Assembly: GCA_023400985.1 (NCBI GenBank) | Contig: JAEXEN010000040.1 | Coordinates: forward strand, 94,483 to 158,482 | From: Bacillota bacterium | GTDB lineage: Bacteria; Bacillota; Clostridia; Christensenellales; CAG-138 | Reading direction: 5' to 3' | Length of the DNA: 64,000 bases | Shown: piece by piece, positions 1-7,890 of the stretch | Numbering within the stretch: position 1 is the first letter of the stretch | How the letters are laid out: the number at the start of each line of letters is the position of its first letter | Notes under the pieces: generated by a model | What the model saw: only the letters and a program-made list of their open reading frames with translations | Database searches by the model: none | What the model was told of the DNA's origin: nothing | Made by a program: the position numbers and the translations under genes

Positions 1-2
1 AG

Positions 3-641
3 GAGGGGGTCGATCCCAACAGGGTCTATCCCGGCACCTATAACCAGCTCGGGTGGAACGTATGCGTCATCACGACCGACTGCAAAAACCCCGAGGCGGT
101 ATTCGCTTACCTCGACTGGCTCACGGGGCCGGAGGGGCAGCGCACCATCATGTGGGGGCCGGAAGGACGGTTCTGGAACGGATTAAGCGAAGAAGGGCAG
201 CCCAATTTTACCGAGGCGTATGTGACCGAGGGCAAGGAATTGGCGGAGTTGACCTATACCACCGAAAACATGAACTGGGTAGGCAACACGGTGTATGTGG
301 ACAGGTCCAAGGCCGCGTTTGAAAGCACGCTCCCCGAGGATCAGCGCAACTGGCAGACACGCTACCAGTATGAGATCACCTGGAAAACGCAGCTGAATGT
401 GACCGAGTTTATCAACCTCACACCCGCGGGCGAATCGGAGGAGGGCATTATCCGCCAAAGCGTCGCGAACATCTTCGATAAGACGTTTGCGAAGGCCGTT
501 CAAAACGCGCAGTCGGACGAAGAGGTGTATGCCCTGTTCGATTCGGCGGAGGCGGATGCCCAAAAGGTCAATTACCAAAGGCTGCTCGACTGGATGGACA
601 TTGGCTGGGCTGCGAACCTGAATCTGATCAACGGGAACTAA
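3..641 (+). CDS. extracellular sugar-binding protein, C-terminal part (5' end outside window)
   Basis: The frame is open from the first bases of the window to a TAA at 639-641 and gives 212 residues of a family-1 extracellular solute-binding protein. The piece WLTGPEGQRTIMWGPEG near its start is typical of the C-terminal lobe of the large LipO/YtcQ-like lipoproteins that feed oligosaccharides to ABC permeases. Signal peptide and N-terminal lobe lie outside the window. A sugar kinase, a GH4 and a GH20 follow on the same strand, so the ligand is probably a glycan fragment; that substrate is inferred from context only. The family call is fairly firm. Confidence 0.8.
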   Translation, partial: EGVDPNRVYPGTYNQLGWNVCVITTDCKNPEAVFAYLDWLTGPEGQRTIMWGPEGRFWNGLSEEGQPNFTEAYVTEGKELAELTYTTENMNWVGNTVYVDRSKAAFESTLPEDQRNWQTRYQYEITWKTQLNVTEFINLTPAGESEEGIIRQSVANIFDKTFAKAVQNAQSDEEVYALFDSAEADAQKVNYQRLLDWMDIGWAANLNLINGN

Positions 642-721
642 AGAGTCCGAACCACGGCGGGCTTTGAAGATTTCAACGGTTTTCAAAGCCCGGCATCATG
701 ATTTGACGAGCGAGGGCAAGT

Positions 722-1702
722 ATGTATTATTTGGGCGTAGACGGCGGCGGCAGCAAAACGCTTTGCGTCGTCTGCGATGAACGGGGACAAATATTAGGCA
801 GCGCATTGAGCGGCTGCGGCAACCATCAGGTAGGCCGTGAGACGGCGCGAAAGAATATCTATGCCGCGGTGGACGGCGCGCTTGACAGCGCAGGGCTTAA
901 GCGCGACGCCATCGAACACGCCGTTTTCGGGCTGGCAGGCGCGGACAGGGCGCACGATTTTTCCATCCTGCACCCTATGATCACCGGTTTGAAATTCGGC
1001 AGCTATGAGATCGTCTGCGATACGATCATCGCCCTCAGGGCGGGCACGCACCGGCAGTACGGGGTAGTTCTTATTTGCGGCACGGGCACCAACTGTTACG
1101 GCGTCAACAAAAGCGGAGACGAATACCAGTGCGGTGGCTTCGGCTATGCCTTCGGCGATTTCGGAGGCAGCGAATTGGCGGTGGAGGCGTTTCGAAGCGT
1201 CATGCGCGCGTGGGACGGCAGAGGGCCGCAGACCCTTTTGACCGGCGCGTTCCTCGAAACCCTCGGCTACGACAGCGTAGACGCGATGCGGGACGATTAT
1301 CTCGATTACGATCACGACGTTCCGGCGGGGCTCGTGCCGATGCTGTTTAGCGTGGCCGCACAGGACGACGAGGTGGCGCGCAGCATATTGCGCAGGCAGG
1401 GGGAGGAACTGGGTCTGGCCGCCGCGGCGGTCATCAAAAAGTTACGCATGCAGGAGGACCGCTTTGACCTTGTGCTTGCGGGCAGCATCCTCTCGCAGGG
1501 CGACAGCCGCTTTCTGCTCCCCTATATCAAAGAGGCGGTGGAGCCGGTCGCGCCCAACTGCGGCTTCCTTATTTTAAAGGTGCAGCCGGTCGTGGGCGCG
1601 CTCTTGATGGCAATGCAATCGGGCGGGCGCACCGTAAACGCTCAGGTTGTTGAAACGCTGCGCGAAGAGCTTAAGATAAGGGGAGTTGAATCCCCAAGGT
1701 AA
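722..1702 (+). CDS. BadF/BadG/BcrA/BcrD-type sugar kinase (N-acetylglucosamine kinase-like)
   Basis: This 326-residue protein begins with the ASKHA phosphate-binding loop YLGVDGGGSKT (residues 3-13). A second glycine-rich motif, ICGTGTN (about 118-124), and FGDFGGSE (about 142-149) follow. This pattern is that of eukaryote-type GlcNAc kinases and their bacterial relatives, which use ATP to phosphorylate a free amino sugar at C6 in the cytoplasm. The start has a GAGGGC ribosome site. It lies between a solute-binding protein and GH4/GH20 glycosidases, which fits phosphorylating hexosamines freed from imported oligosaccharides. A second, distinct member of the family is encoded at 52720-53676. 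The exact sugar cannot be read from the sequence. Confidence 0.82.
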   Translation: MYYLGVDGGGSKTLCVVCDERGQILGSALSGCGNHQVGRETARKNIYAAVDGALDSAGLKRDAIEHAVFGLAGADRAHDFSILHPMITGLKFGSYEIVCDTIIALRAGTHRQYGVVLICGTGTNCYGVNKSGDEYQCGGFGYAFGDFGGSELAVEAFRSVMRAWDGRGPQTLLTGAFLETLGYDSVDAMRDDYLDYDHDVPAGLVPMLFSVAAQDDEVARSILRRQGEELGLAAAAVIKKLRMQEDRFDLVLAGSILSQGDSRFLLPYIKEAVEPVAPNCGFLILKVQPVVGALLMAMQSGGRTVNAQVVETLREELKIRGVESPR

Positions 1703-1716
1703 GGAGTGAATAAGCA

Positions 1717-3018
1717 ATGGCAAAGGGATTGAAATTGGCGGTGATCGGCGGAGGGTCCACCTATACGCCGGAACTTATTGAGGGGCTTATCAAAAATTAT
1801 GAACGCTTCCCGGTAGAAAAGCTCGTGATGGTGGATATCCCCGAAGGGCAGCATAAGCTCACGGTCGTGGGGGCGCTCGCCAAGCGGATGGTGAAAAGAT
1901 CCGGGCTTCCCATCCGGGTGGACCTTACGTTAAATCGCGAGGAAGCGCTCTACGGGGCCGATTTTGTTTCCACGCAGCTTCGCGTGGGGCTTTTAAAGGC
2001 GCGCGCGCTGGATGAATCCATCCCGCTCAAATACGGTATGATCGGGCAGGAGACCACCGGCCCGGGTGGTATGATGAAGGCGCTTCGAACCATTCCGGTG
2101 ATGCTCGGCATCGCCAAAGACATGGAGCGGCTCTGCCCCGACGCGTGGCTTTTGAATTTCACCAACCCTTCCGGCATGGTCACGGAGGCGATCAACAAAT
2201 ACGCCGATATCCGGACGGTCGGATTGTGCAACTCCCCTATCGGGATGGTCAAATGGCTGTGCCGAACGTACGGCGTGGGTGAAAGCCGGGTATACTGCGA
2301 ATTCGCCGGCATCAACCACCTGCACTATGTCACAAAGATCGAAGTGGACGGCGAGGATAAGCTCAGCGAGCTGATCGGCAGGCGCAAGAGCTATGCCGCC
2401 AAAAACGTCCCGGAGGGCGAGTGGAACTTGAACCTTTTGCGCGCGCTCGGGGCCATCCCCTCCTATTACCTCAAGTATTACTATATGAACAGGGAAATGC
2501 TTCTCGAGGAGCAGGAGGACGCCCGCAGGGAGGGTACCCGCGCGCAGGTGGTGCAGCGTCTCGAAAACGAGCTTCTCGAGCTTTACAGCGACACGAAGCT
2601 TGACTTTAAGCCCAAACAGCTTGAAGAGCGCGGCGGCGCGTACTATTCCGAAGCGGCCGTGCGGCTGATGTGCTCCCTTCATAACGACACCGGGGACATA
2701 CAGACCGTCAACGTTTCAAACCACGGCACGCTGGATTTCTTAAGGGATGACGACTGCATCGAGGTGAACTGCCATATCCGAAGCGGCGGTCCTGCGCCCA
2801 TACCCGTCACAACCGTGCCCGACGCCGTCAAGGGGCTTATATCCGCGGTCAAAACCTACGAACGGCTGGCGATCGAGGCCGCCGTTACGGGGGACCGCGA
2901 CCTGGCGCTGCTGGCGCTTGCGCATCACCCGCTGGTGCCCTCGGTGGACGACGCGGAGCGGATGCTTCATGAGATGCTCGAGGCCAATCGCGAACATCTG
3001 CCGCTCTTTTTCCGCTGA
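1717..3018 (+). CDS. 6-phospho-beta-glucosidase-type glycoside hydrolase, family GH4
   Basis: 433 residues, normal for GH4. The N-terminus LAVIGGGSTYTPEL is the NAD-binding Rossmann loop. NFTNPSGMVTEA, GLCNSPIG and FAGINHLHYV carry the conserved Asn, Cys and His of the catalytic and metal site. GH4 enzymes cleave by redox-assisted elimination using NAD+ and Mn2+ rather than two carboxylates. The motifs are closest to the LicH/CelF/ChbF branch, which acts on 6'-phosphorylated beta-disaccharides in the cytoplasm. The gene follows the kinase by 14 bases and precedes a GH20, so a phosphorylated chitobiose-like substrate is plausible. It differs clearly from the MelA-like GH4 at 50207-51532. Confidence 0.85.
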   Translation: MAKGLKLAVIGGGSTYTPELIEGLIKNYERFPVEKLVMVDIPEGQHKLTVVGALAKRMVKRSGLPIRVDLTLNREEALYGADFVSTQLRVGLLKARALDESIPLKYGMIGQETTGPGGMMKALRTIPVMLGIAKDMERLCPDAWLLNFTNPSGMVTEAINKYADIRTVGLCNSPIGMVKWLCRTYGVGESRVYCEFAGINHLHYVTKIEVDGEDKLSELIGRRKSYAAKNVPEGEWNLNLLRALGAIPSYYLKYYYMNREMLLEEQEDARREGTRAQVVQRLENELLELYSDTKLDFKPKQLEERGGAYYSEAAVRLMCSLHNDTGDIQTVNVSNHGTLDFLRDDDCIEVNCHIRSGGPAPIPVTTVPDAVKGLISAVKTYERLAIEAAVTGDRDLALLALAHHPLVPSVDDAERMLHEMLEANREHLPLFFR

Positions 3019-3037
3019 GCGCTTAGGAGGCATCCCG

Positions 3038-4918
3038 ATGAATTTGAAGTTTCATGACCTTCCCGAAGAGCTGCGCGATGGAATTTCCCGCGTGGCTCCC
3101 CTGCTTGATTTATACGAAACGCCGGACGGGCTTCCCGTGACGATCGAAAAGCAGGAGAATCCGGGGCTTAAGGTATTCAAAAGCGCCGGACGTGTCCTCA
3201 TTCGCTATCAAAAAAAGGCGGAGCTTTTCCGCGCGCTTTCGCTTTTGAAGCAGCATATCGGCGAAGAGGGTTTCAGCCTTTCCGAGACCTCGTGTTTTGA
3301 CACTAACGGCGTGATGTTCGACTGCTCGCGCAACGCCGTTCTCACGCCCGCGTGCATCCGGGGTTTTCTTGATAAGATGGCGCTCATGGGCCTGAACTTG
3401 GCCATGATGTACACCGAGGATACCTATACCGTTCCCGAACAGCCTTATTTCGGCTATCTGCGCGGCCGCTACAGCTTTGAAGAATTGCGCGAGCTAGATG
3501 ATTACGCGGATGCGCTCGGCATCGAACTGATTCCCTGCATACAGACGCTCTCGCATTTGGAGTGCCCTCTTCGCTGGCCCGCCCTAGAAGAAGTCGCGGA
3601 TACCAAACGCGACCTTATGGTCGGTTCCGAGGAGACCTATACTTTCATTGAGCAGATGATCGTAGCCGCCGCGGCGCCCTATAGGTCAAAACGCATCCAC
3701 ATCGGCATGGACGAGGCCTGGCAGCTTGGGCTTGGCAGCTATCTCTCGAAAAACGGCTACCGCCCCTGCGCCGAATTGATGGCCGAGCACCTGAAGCGCG
3801 TAGCGGGCATCCTGAAAAAGCACAATCTGCACGCCATGATGTGGAGCGACATGCATTTTTACGCGGCCTCCCCCACGCGCGAGTTGTACGACCCCGCTTG
3901 CGAGCTTTCGCCTGAAACGCTCGCCGCCGCGCCCAAGGATATCGACCTCGTTTACTGGGATTATTACCGGGAAAATGAGGCGAGCTACGACAGGCTTTTC
4001 AACTTGCACTTTATGTTTGACGCGCCCACCGTTTTTGCGGGCGGTATATGGACGTGGCTTGGGCCGGTCGTGGATTATCGCAAAACTTTAAATACAACGC
4101 TCCCCGCCTTAAAGCAGTGCCGCAAGCACGGCATACGAGAGGTGTTCGCCACCGCATGGGGCGACGACGGAGCCGAGACCAATTTGACCTCTATCCTCTA
4201 CGGGCTGCAGATATTTGCCGAGTACGGCTATACGGGATGCTACGACGAAACGGAGGTCGGCAAAAGGTTCAAGGTCTGTTGCGGGGCGGACGCTCAGGCA
4301 TTTTTAGACCTGTCGCGGCTGTACGAGCTGCCGGGGCTCTTTTTGCCCTATGAGGGCGTAGCGAACCCCAATAAAAACCTTCTTTACGAGGACCCTCTGC
4401 TCCCGCTGTTCGAAGAGGATTTTAAGGGCATTCCCGCCGTGGAGCATTACGGGAAGCTTATATCGCTCTACCGGAAATATGCGCAAGAGAACCCGGCCTA
4501 CACGCAGCTCTTCACCTTCCACGCGCTGCTCTCGCAGGCGCTCCATGATAAGTGCGTCTGGCGCGACCATGCGGCAAGCTGCGTGCGTGAGCATGATAAG
4601 GCGCAGATCGCGCGCATGCCGGCGCTGGCGGATAAGGCGATCGAATCCGTGGAGGCGCTTCGTCAAGCTTGGTTTGAACTATGGCACAGCACCAATAAGC
4701 CCTTCGGCTTCGAGGTGATCGACCTGCGTCTGGGCGGCCTTGTCGCGCGGCTCAAAACCGCCCGCAAGCGCTTTACGGATTTAAACCACGGCGTCATTTC
4801 GGATATTCCCGAGCTAAGCACGGAGAAACTCCCCTACCTGAAACAGCCCGACGGCACGTTTGCGATACTCAACCACTGGATGCCGACCGTTACGGTAGGG
4901 CATATCGGGATGCGGTAG
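3038..4918 (+). CDS. GH20 family exo-beta-N-acetylhexosaminidase-like protein
   Basis: 626 residues from an ATG with AGGAGG seven bases upstream; longer in-frame starts would overlap the GH4 gene. The motif IHIGMDEA (about residues 216-223) matches the Asp-Glu catalytic pair of GH20, where Asp positions the 2-acetamido group and Glu is the acid/base. The GMDEA form and the absence of a signal peptide resemble the GH20C exo-hexosaminidases of Firmicutes, which act in the cytoplasm on terminal GlcNAc or GalNAc. It is the last gene of the operon and is followed by a hairpin terminator. Exact linkage specificity is unknown. Confidence 0.82.
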   Translation: MNLKFHDLPEELRDGISRVAPLLDLYETPDGLPVTIEKQENPGLKVFKSAGRVLIRYQKKAELFRALSLLKQHIGEEGFSLSETSCFDTNGVMFDCSRNAVLTPACIRGFLDKMALMGLNLAMMYTEDTYTVPEQPYFGYLRGRYSFEELRELDDYADALGIELIPCIQTLSHLECPLRWPALEEVADTKRDLMVGSEETYTFIEQMIVAAAAPYRSKRIHIGMDEAWQLGLGSYLSKNGYRPCAELMAEHLKRVAGILKKHNLHAMMWSDMHFYAASPTRELYDPACELSPETLAAAPKDIDLVYWDYYRENEASYDRLFNLHFMFDAPTVFAGGIWTWLGPVVDYRKTLNTTLPALKQCRKHGIREVFATAWGDDGAETNLTSILYGLQIFAEYGYTGCYDETEVGKRFKVCCGADAQAFLDLSRLYELPGLFLPYEGVANPNKNLLYEDPLLPLFEEDFKGIPAVEHYGKLISLYRKYAQENPAYTQLFTFHALLSQALHDKCVWRDHAASCVREHDKAQIARMPALADKAIESVEALRQAWFELWHSTNKPFGFEVIDLRLGGLVARLKTARKRFTDLNHGVISDIPELSTEKLPYLKQPDGTFAILNHWMPTVTVGHIGMR

Positions 4919-4942
4919 ATCACTCGCCCTTTTTCTCAAGGT

Positions 4943-4980
4943 AAAGGGAGCCGGACCCTTGCGGGTTAGGCTCTCTTTTT
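4943..4980. terminator. bidirectional hairpin terminator between convergent genes
   Basis: A 10-bp stem (4943-4952 with 4969-4978, one G-U pair) encloses a smaller ACCC-TTGC-GGGT hairpin and is followed by a T run at 4976-4980. It ends the glycan operon read rightwards. The TAA of the AttH-like gene read leftwards lies inside it, so one structure may serve both. Confidence 0.75.
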
Positions 4981-5970
4981 CTTAAACGCCAGCATGGAGT
5001 TGATCTTTTTGTTCCTCGCGCCCGGCAAAAGCTCCACAAAGCAATAGCCGACGCGAATGCCGGCCTTATCGAGAACCTCCGCCAAAAGTTCATAGAAAAA
5101 TACGTTGAATTGGCCGTCCGTCACGGGTTTTACCAGGTATTCCCCATCCTTCACGCCGTTTATCTTTACCTTCCAGCCGCAGGAGAACGTATAGTTCGTG
5201 TCCGGCTCGACGATAAAATCCAAGGGCTCTATTTGGTAATCGGTGAGCCTTTCGTATGCCCCGTCTTCCTTTATGTATGTGCCGTCGGCATACCGGGTTT
5301 GCGGGAAGAAAAACAGCATGATCTCCTCGTTATCGAAAAAACGGAACGAAAACCACTCCCAGTTGGTCAGGGGGTTGGTGAGTTGATACGTGCCGCCCTG
5401 CCTGTCGAACCACGCCTTGCCCTTTACCTTGTGTTCCTTGCCCTTTAAGGTCAAAATACCGTCCGCAAGCAGATTGGTGAACGAATAATAGTAAGTGGTC
5501 TGCTTTAAATCGCCCTGGATGCCCATTTGGAGCTTCCCGTCCTCGCAGTTCCAGGCCGGTGCCTTTTGTGCTTGCATATTGAGCTTTAAGGTATAATCCT
5601 TCGCGTTTATGGAGACGTCCATATTCCCCAAAGCGCTTTTTTCGTTTTTCGAGTATTTAACGCTCGCCATATCCCCGAAGGTCGTCTCCTTCGGCGTGGT
5701 AGTGATATTCTTCCCGAAAAACGCCTGCTGCTGGCCGTAATAATGCTTGCTTGCGCCTATATCCGTGACCGACGTCAAAAGCATATGGAATTTAACGCCC
5801 ATGATCTTGATCTTTGCAAGCGTATACTGGAAGGCAAACCGGTTCTTTTCCTCATCTTCCAGATAGCCCGTCGCATACCACCATTCGCTGCATTTTTCAT
5901 GCGTCAAAAATTCCTCTTCAAAGCTTTTGTGCGGAACGCCCGTACCGCTTGTATATACGATATTCCCCAT
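4966..5970 (-). CDS. AttH/CrtC-type lipocalin-like protein
   Basis: 334 residues, starting at an ATG with GGGAGGC upstream. A start 24 bases further upstream would overlap the previous gene by four bases and is possible. The centre, GKAWFDRQGG followed by NWEWFSFRFFDNEEIMLFFF (about residues 200-235), matches the AttH/carotenoid 1,2-hydratase (lipocalin-like) fold family, where a conserved Trp-Phe/Met-Asp-Arg motif precedes a WxWF strand. No signal peptide is visible. It forms an operon with the reductase upstream (21-base gap), so the two probably act on one lipid- or isoprenoid-like substrate; that is inference. Members of this family are mostly uncharacterised. Confidence 0.65.
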   Translation of the reverse strand: MGNIVYTSGTGVPHKSFEEEFLTHEKCSEWWYATGYLEDEEKNRFAFQYTLAKIKIMGVKFHMLLTSVTDIGASKHYYGQQQAFFGKNITTTPKETTFGDMASVKYSKNEKSALGNMDVSINAKDYTLKLNMQAQKAPAWNCEDGKLQMGIQGDLKQTTYYYSFTNLLADGILTLKGKEHKVKGKAWFDRQGGTYQLTNPLTNWEWFSFRFFDNEEIMLFFFPQTRYADGTYIKEDGAYERLTDYQIEPLDFIVEPDTNYTFSCGWKVKINGVKDGEYLVKPVTDGQFNVFFYELLAEVLDKAGIRVGYCFVELLPGARNKKINSMLAFKKKRA

Positions 5971-5990
5971 TTTACGTTGCCTCCCGTTCT

Positions 5991-7034
5991 TCATGTTTTT
6001 GAAGCCGCAGCCTTCGCCTTTCTGTTTTTGCCGATCTTCCCTTCCCGCTTCAGCCACTCCACCGTATCCGCAACGGTCTCGTTGAGCGTGCGGCATTGAA
6101 ACCCCAATTCCCTCTCGGCCTTTTCAGCCGAAAAATCGTTGTTTCTTTCGAGATTATAAACGGTAAAGCGGCTGAACCACGCCGGCCTTTTCGCGAGCTT
6201 TCCGTATAGTGTGCCGAGGCCGGAAAAAGGGCGTACAAGCCGCAGCGGCACGGTGAAAAGGGGCTTTTTAACGCCCGCCTCCGCACATATGGCGTCTATG
6301 AGTTGACCGAAGGTATAACATCGGCTCGCCATGATATAGGTTTCGCCTTTGCGGCCCCTTTTTGCGCAGGCAATAACCCCGGCGGCCAAGTCCCTTACGT
6401 CCACGGAATTGAACGTGCCGCCCATCGAGACGCGCAGCTTCCCCTCCGCCACCATCATGATGCAGCTTGTGATCATCCCAAAGCCGTAATCGTTAGGCCC
6501 GATGATCCCGCTCGGGTATATGACGGACGCATCGAGGCCGCTCTCACGCACGGCGTGCAAAACCAGGTCCGTGGCCATCGCCTTGGTTTTGGCGTAATAC
6601 CCTACGACCCTATCGGGATCGTGGCTTTTTACTTCGCGGATACGCTGCCCTTTGGGCAGCTCGGGGATTGCCCCCGTCGAGCTCACATATACAAGCTTTT
6701 TCACCTTGTTCTTTAGGCAATGCTTTACGATGTTCGCCGTGCCGTCCACATTGACGGCGCGCACCTTTTCGTTGGGATTCGGGTCCATCGTCACAATGCC
6801 CGCCACATGCAAAACGGTCAGTTCGGCGCTTTCCGGGTTTGAAAAGAACGCCTCAAGCGCTCCGTCGTCCAAAAGGCCGCCTTCTACGATTTCAACGCCT
6901 GACGGTATATCGGCTACGGCGGCGTCGTTGGGCAGCGTAAGCGCGCGAACCTGCTCGCCGCTTTCGACGAGCTGCCTTAGGATATTTCCGCCCAAAAGGC
7001 CGGTGGCCCCCGTAATAAGAAACAGCTGATCCAT
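5991..7034 (-). CDS. NAD(P)-dependent extended SDR, dihydroflavonol-reductase-like
   Basis: 347 residues. The N-terminus LITGATGLLGGNI is the GxxGxxG Rossmann loop. VSSTGAI supplies the catalytic Ser/Thr and YYAKTKA (about 146-152) the Tyr-xxx-Lys pair of extended short-chain dehydrogenases. The overall pattern resembles dihydroflavonol-4-reductase/3-beta-HSD-like bacterial enzymes that reduce a ketone or epimerise a nucleotide sugar. It is the first gene of a two-gene operon with the AttH-like protein and is divergent from a TetR regulator. Its promoter at 7086-7113 is followed at once by a palindrome, so TetR repression is likely. The substrate is unknown. Confidence 0.8.
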   Translation of the reverse strand: MDQLFLITGATGLLGGNILRQLVESGEQVRALTLPNDAAVADIPSGVEIVEGGLLDDGALEAFFSNPESAELTVLHVAGIVTMDPNPNEKVRAVNVDGTANIVKHCLKNKVKKLVYVSSTGAIPELPKGQRIREVKSHDPDRVVGYYAKTKAMATDLVLHAVRESGLDASVIYPSGIIGPNDYGFGMITSCIMMVAEGKLRVSMGGTFNSVDVRDLAAGVIACAKRGRKGETYIMASRCYTFGQLIDAICAEAGVKKPLFTVPLRLVRPFSGLGTLYGKLAKRPAWFSRFTVYNLERNNDFSAEKAERELGFQCRTLNETVADTVEWLKREGKIGKNRKAKAAASKT

Positions 7035-7060
7035 CTAAGCACCTTAATCACACCAAGTTT

Positions 7061-7074
7061 ATACACTTGTGTAA
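7061..7074. promoter_or_regulatory. palindromic operator between SDR operon and tetR
   Basis: TACAC-TT-GTGTA (7062-7073) is a perfect inverted repeat, lying just downstream of the leftward -10 and over a weak rightward -35 (TTGTGT at 7067, 17 bases before TATAAT at 7090). This is where an autoregulating TetR repressor would sit. A related site is at 7139-7164. Confidence 0.6.
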
Positions 7075-7085
7075 GTTCTAATTTC

Positions 7086-7113
7086 ATTATATAATGCCGA
7101 AAGCGGAAGTCAA
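7086..7113 (-). promoter_or_regulatory. sigma-A promoter of the SDR/AttH operon
   Basis: Reading leftwards, TTGACT (complement of 7108-7113) and TATAAT (complement of 7086-7091) are 16 bases apart, close to consensus. The transcription start would fall inside the palindrome at 7061-7074. Confidence 0.65.
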
Positions 7114-7138
7114 TCTCCGGGGCGGCGCTCCGCTTTTC

Positions 7139-7164
7139 TTACACAAAGCCAAGAAAATGTGTAA
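7139..7164. promoter_or_regulatory. second TetR-type operator candidate with wide spacing
   Basis: TTACACA (7139-7145) and TGTGTAA (7158-7164) are perfect inverted arms separated by 12 bases, and repeat the half-sites of the palindrome at 7061-7074. The right arm abuts the tetR ribosome site. Binding here would block tetR itself. Confidence 0.45.
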
Positions 7165-7184
7165 CAAGGAAATTGGTAAACTCC

Positions 7185-7724
7185 ATGGCGATTCGCACGA
7201 AAAAGGCGATATCCGACGCGTTTTTATCTTTGATCGAGGAGCGCACGTACGAGGACATATCGGTCACGGATATTTGCAAACGCGCCGATATCGTCCGGAA
7301 AACCTTTTATAACAATTTCCGAATAAAAGACGACGTTGTACGCTATTTGATACAGGATATCTTCCGTGAGATGGAATCGAATGTGGATCTTAATCAGATG
7401 AGCGTGAAACAAATTCTTCTGATCTCTTTCCGATTCGTCATGGAAAACCGCGACGCGCTTTTGCTGTTTTATGACCGGGGCCTTATGCGGTTTGCGCATA
7501 AGAGCATAACGGCCTATATCACAAAGGAGCACATCTTATCCAAAATAAAGGAAGGGTCCATCGATAATCGCGCCTACAAATACATCTCCGCGCAAATTTC
7601 CGCAGTGCTCATCAGCGTTATAGAAACATGGGTAGAAGGCGGCCTTGAAGAGCCGGCCGAATATGTAGCGGAGCTTACCGAATCGCTTATGTATAAACCG
7701 GGCGGCGCGGGGGTTTCGTCTTAG
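7185..7724 (+). CDS. TetR/AcrR family transcriptional regulator
   Basis: 179 residues. The first 50 form a TetR helix-turn-helix: AISDAFLSLIEERTYEDIS, then VTDICKRADIVRKTFYNNF, where the recognition helix ends in the family's typical TFYNNF. The C-terminal part resembles the DhaS-like ligand-binding domain. I chose the ATG at 7185; a TTG four codons earlier is only two bases from AAGGA. It is divergent from the reductase/AttH operon and shares a promoter region with two related palindromes, so it most likely represses that operon and itself. Ligand unknown. Confidence 0.82.
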   Translation: MAIRTKKAISDAFLSLIEERTYEDISVTDICKRADIVRKTFYNNFRIKDDVVRYLIQDIFREMESNVDLNQMSVKQILLISFRFVMENRDALLLFYDRGLMRFAHKSITAYITKEHILSKIKEGSIDNRAYKYISAQISAVLISVIETWVEGGLEEPAEYVAELTESLMYKPGGAGVSS

Positions 7725-7890
7725 ATATCCGGTATTTCCGCGTCCTTCCGTTTTTATCACAACAAAAAATTCCGCTCTGCAGGATCAAAAAAGCGTCATA
7801 TTCAGCCGCGCTGATTTGTCATTATAGTGTAAAAGGTGCAGCCTTTTATTTGTGTTACAAGCAGTTGACGGCAGAAAGGATATTCAGCGT

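Noticed and set aside
2918..3037. Longer N-terminus for the GH20 protein
   Set aside because: It would overlap the end of the GH4 gene by 100 bases; the ATG at 3038 has AGGAGG at the right distance.
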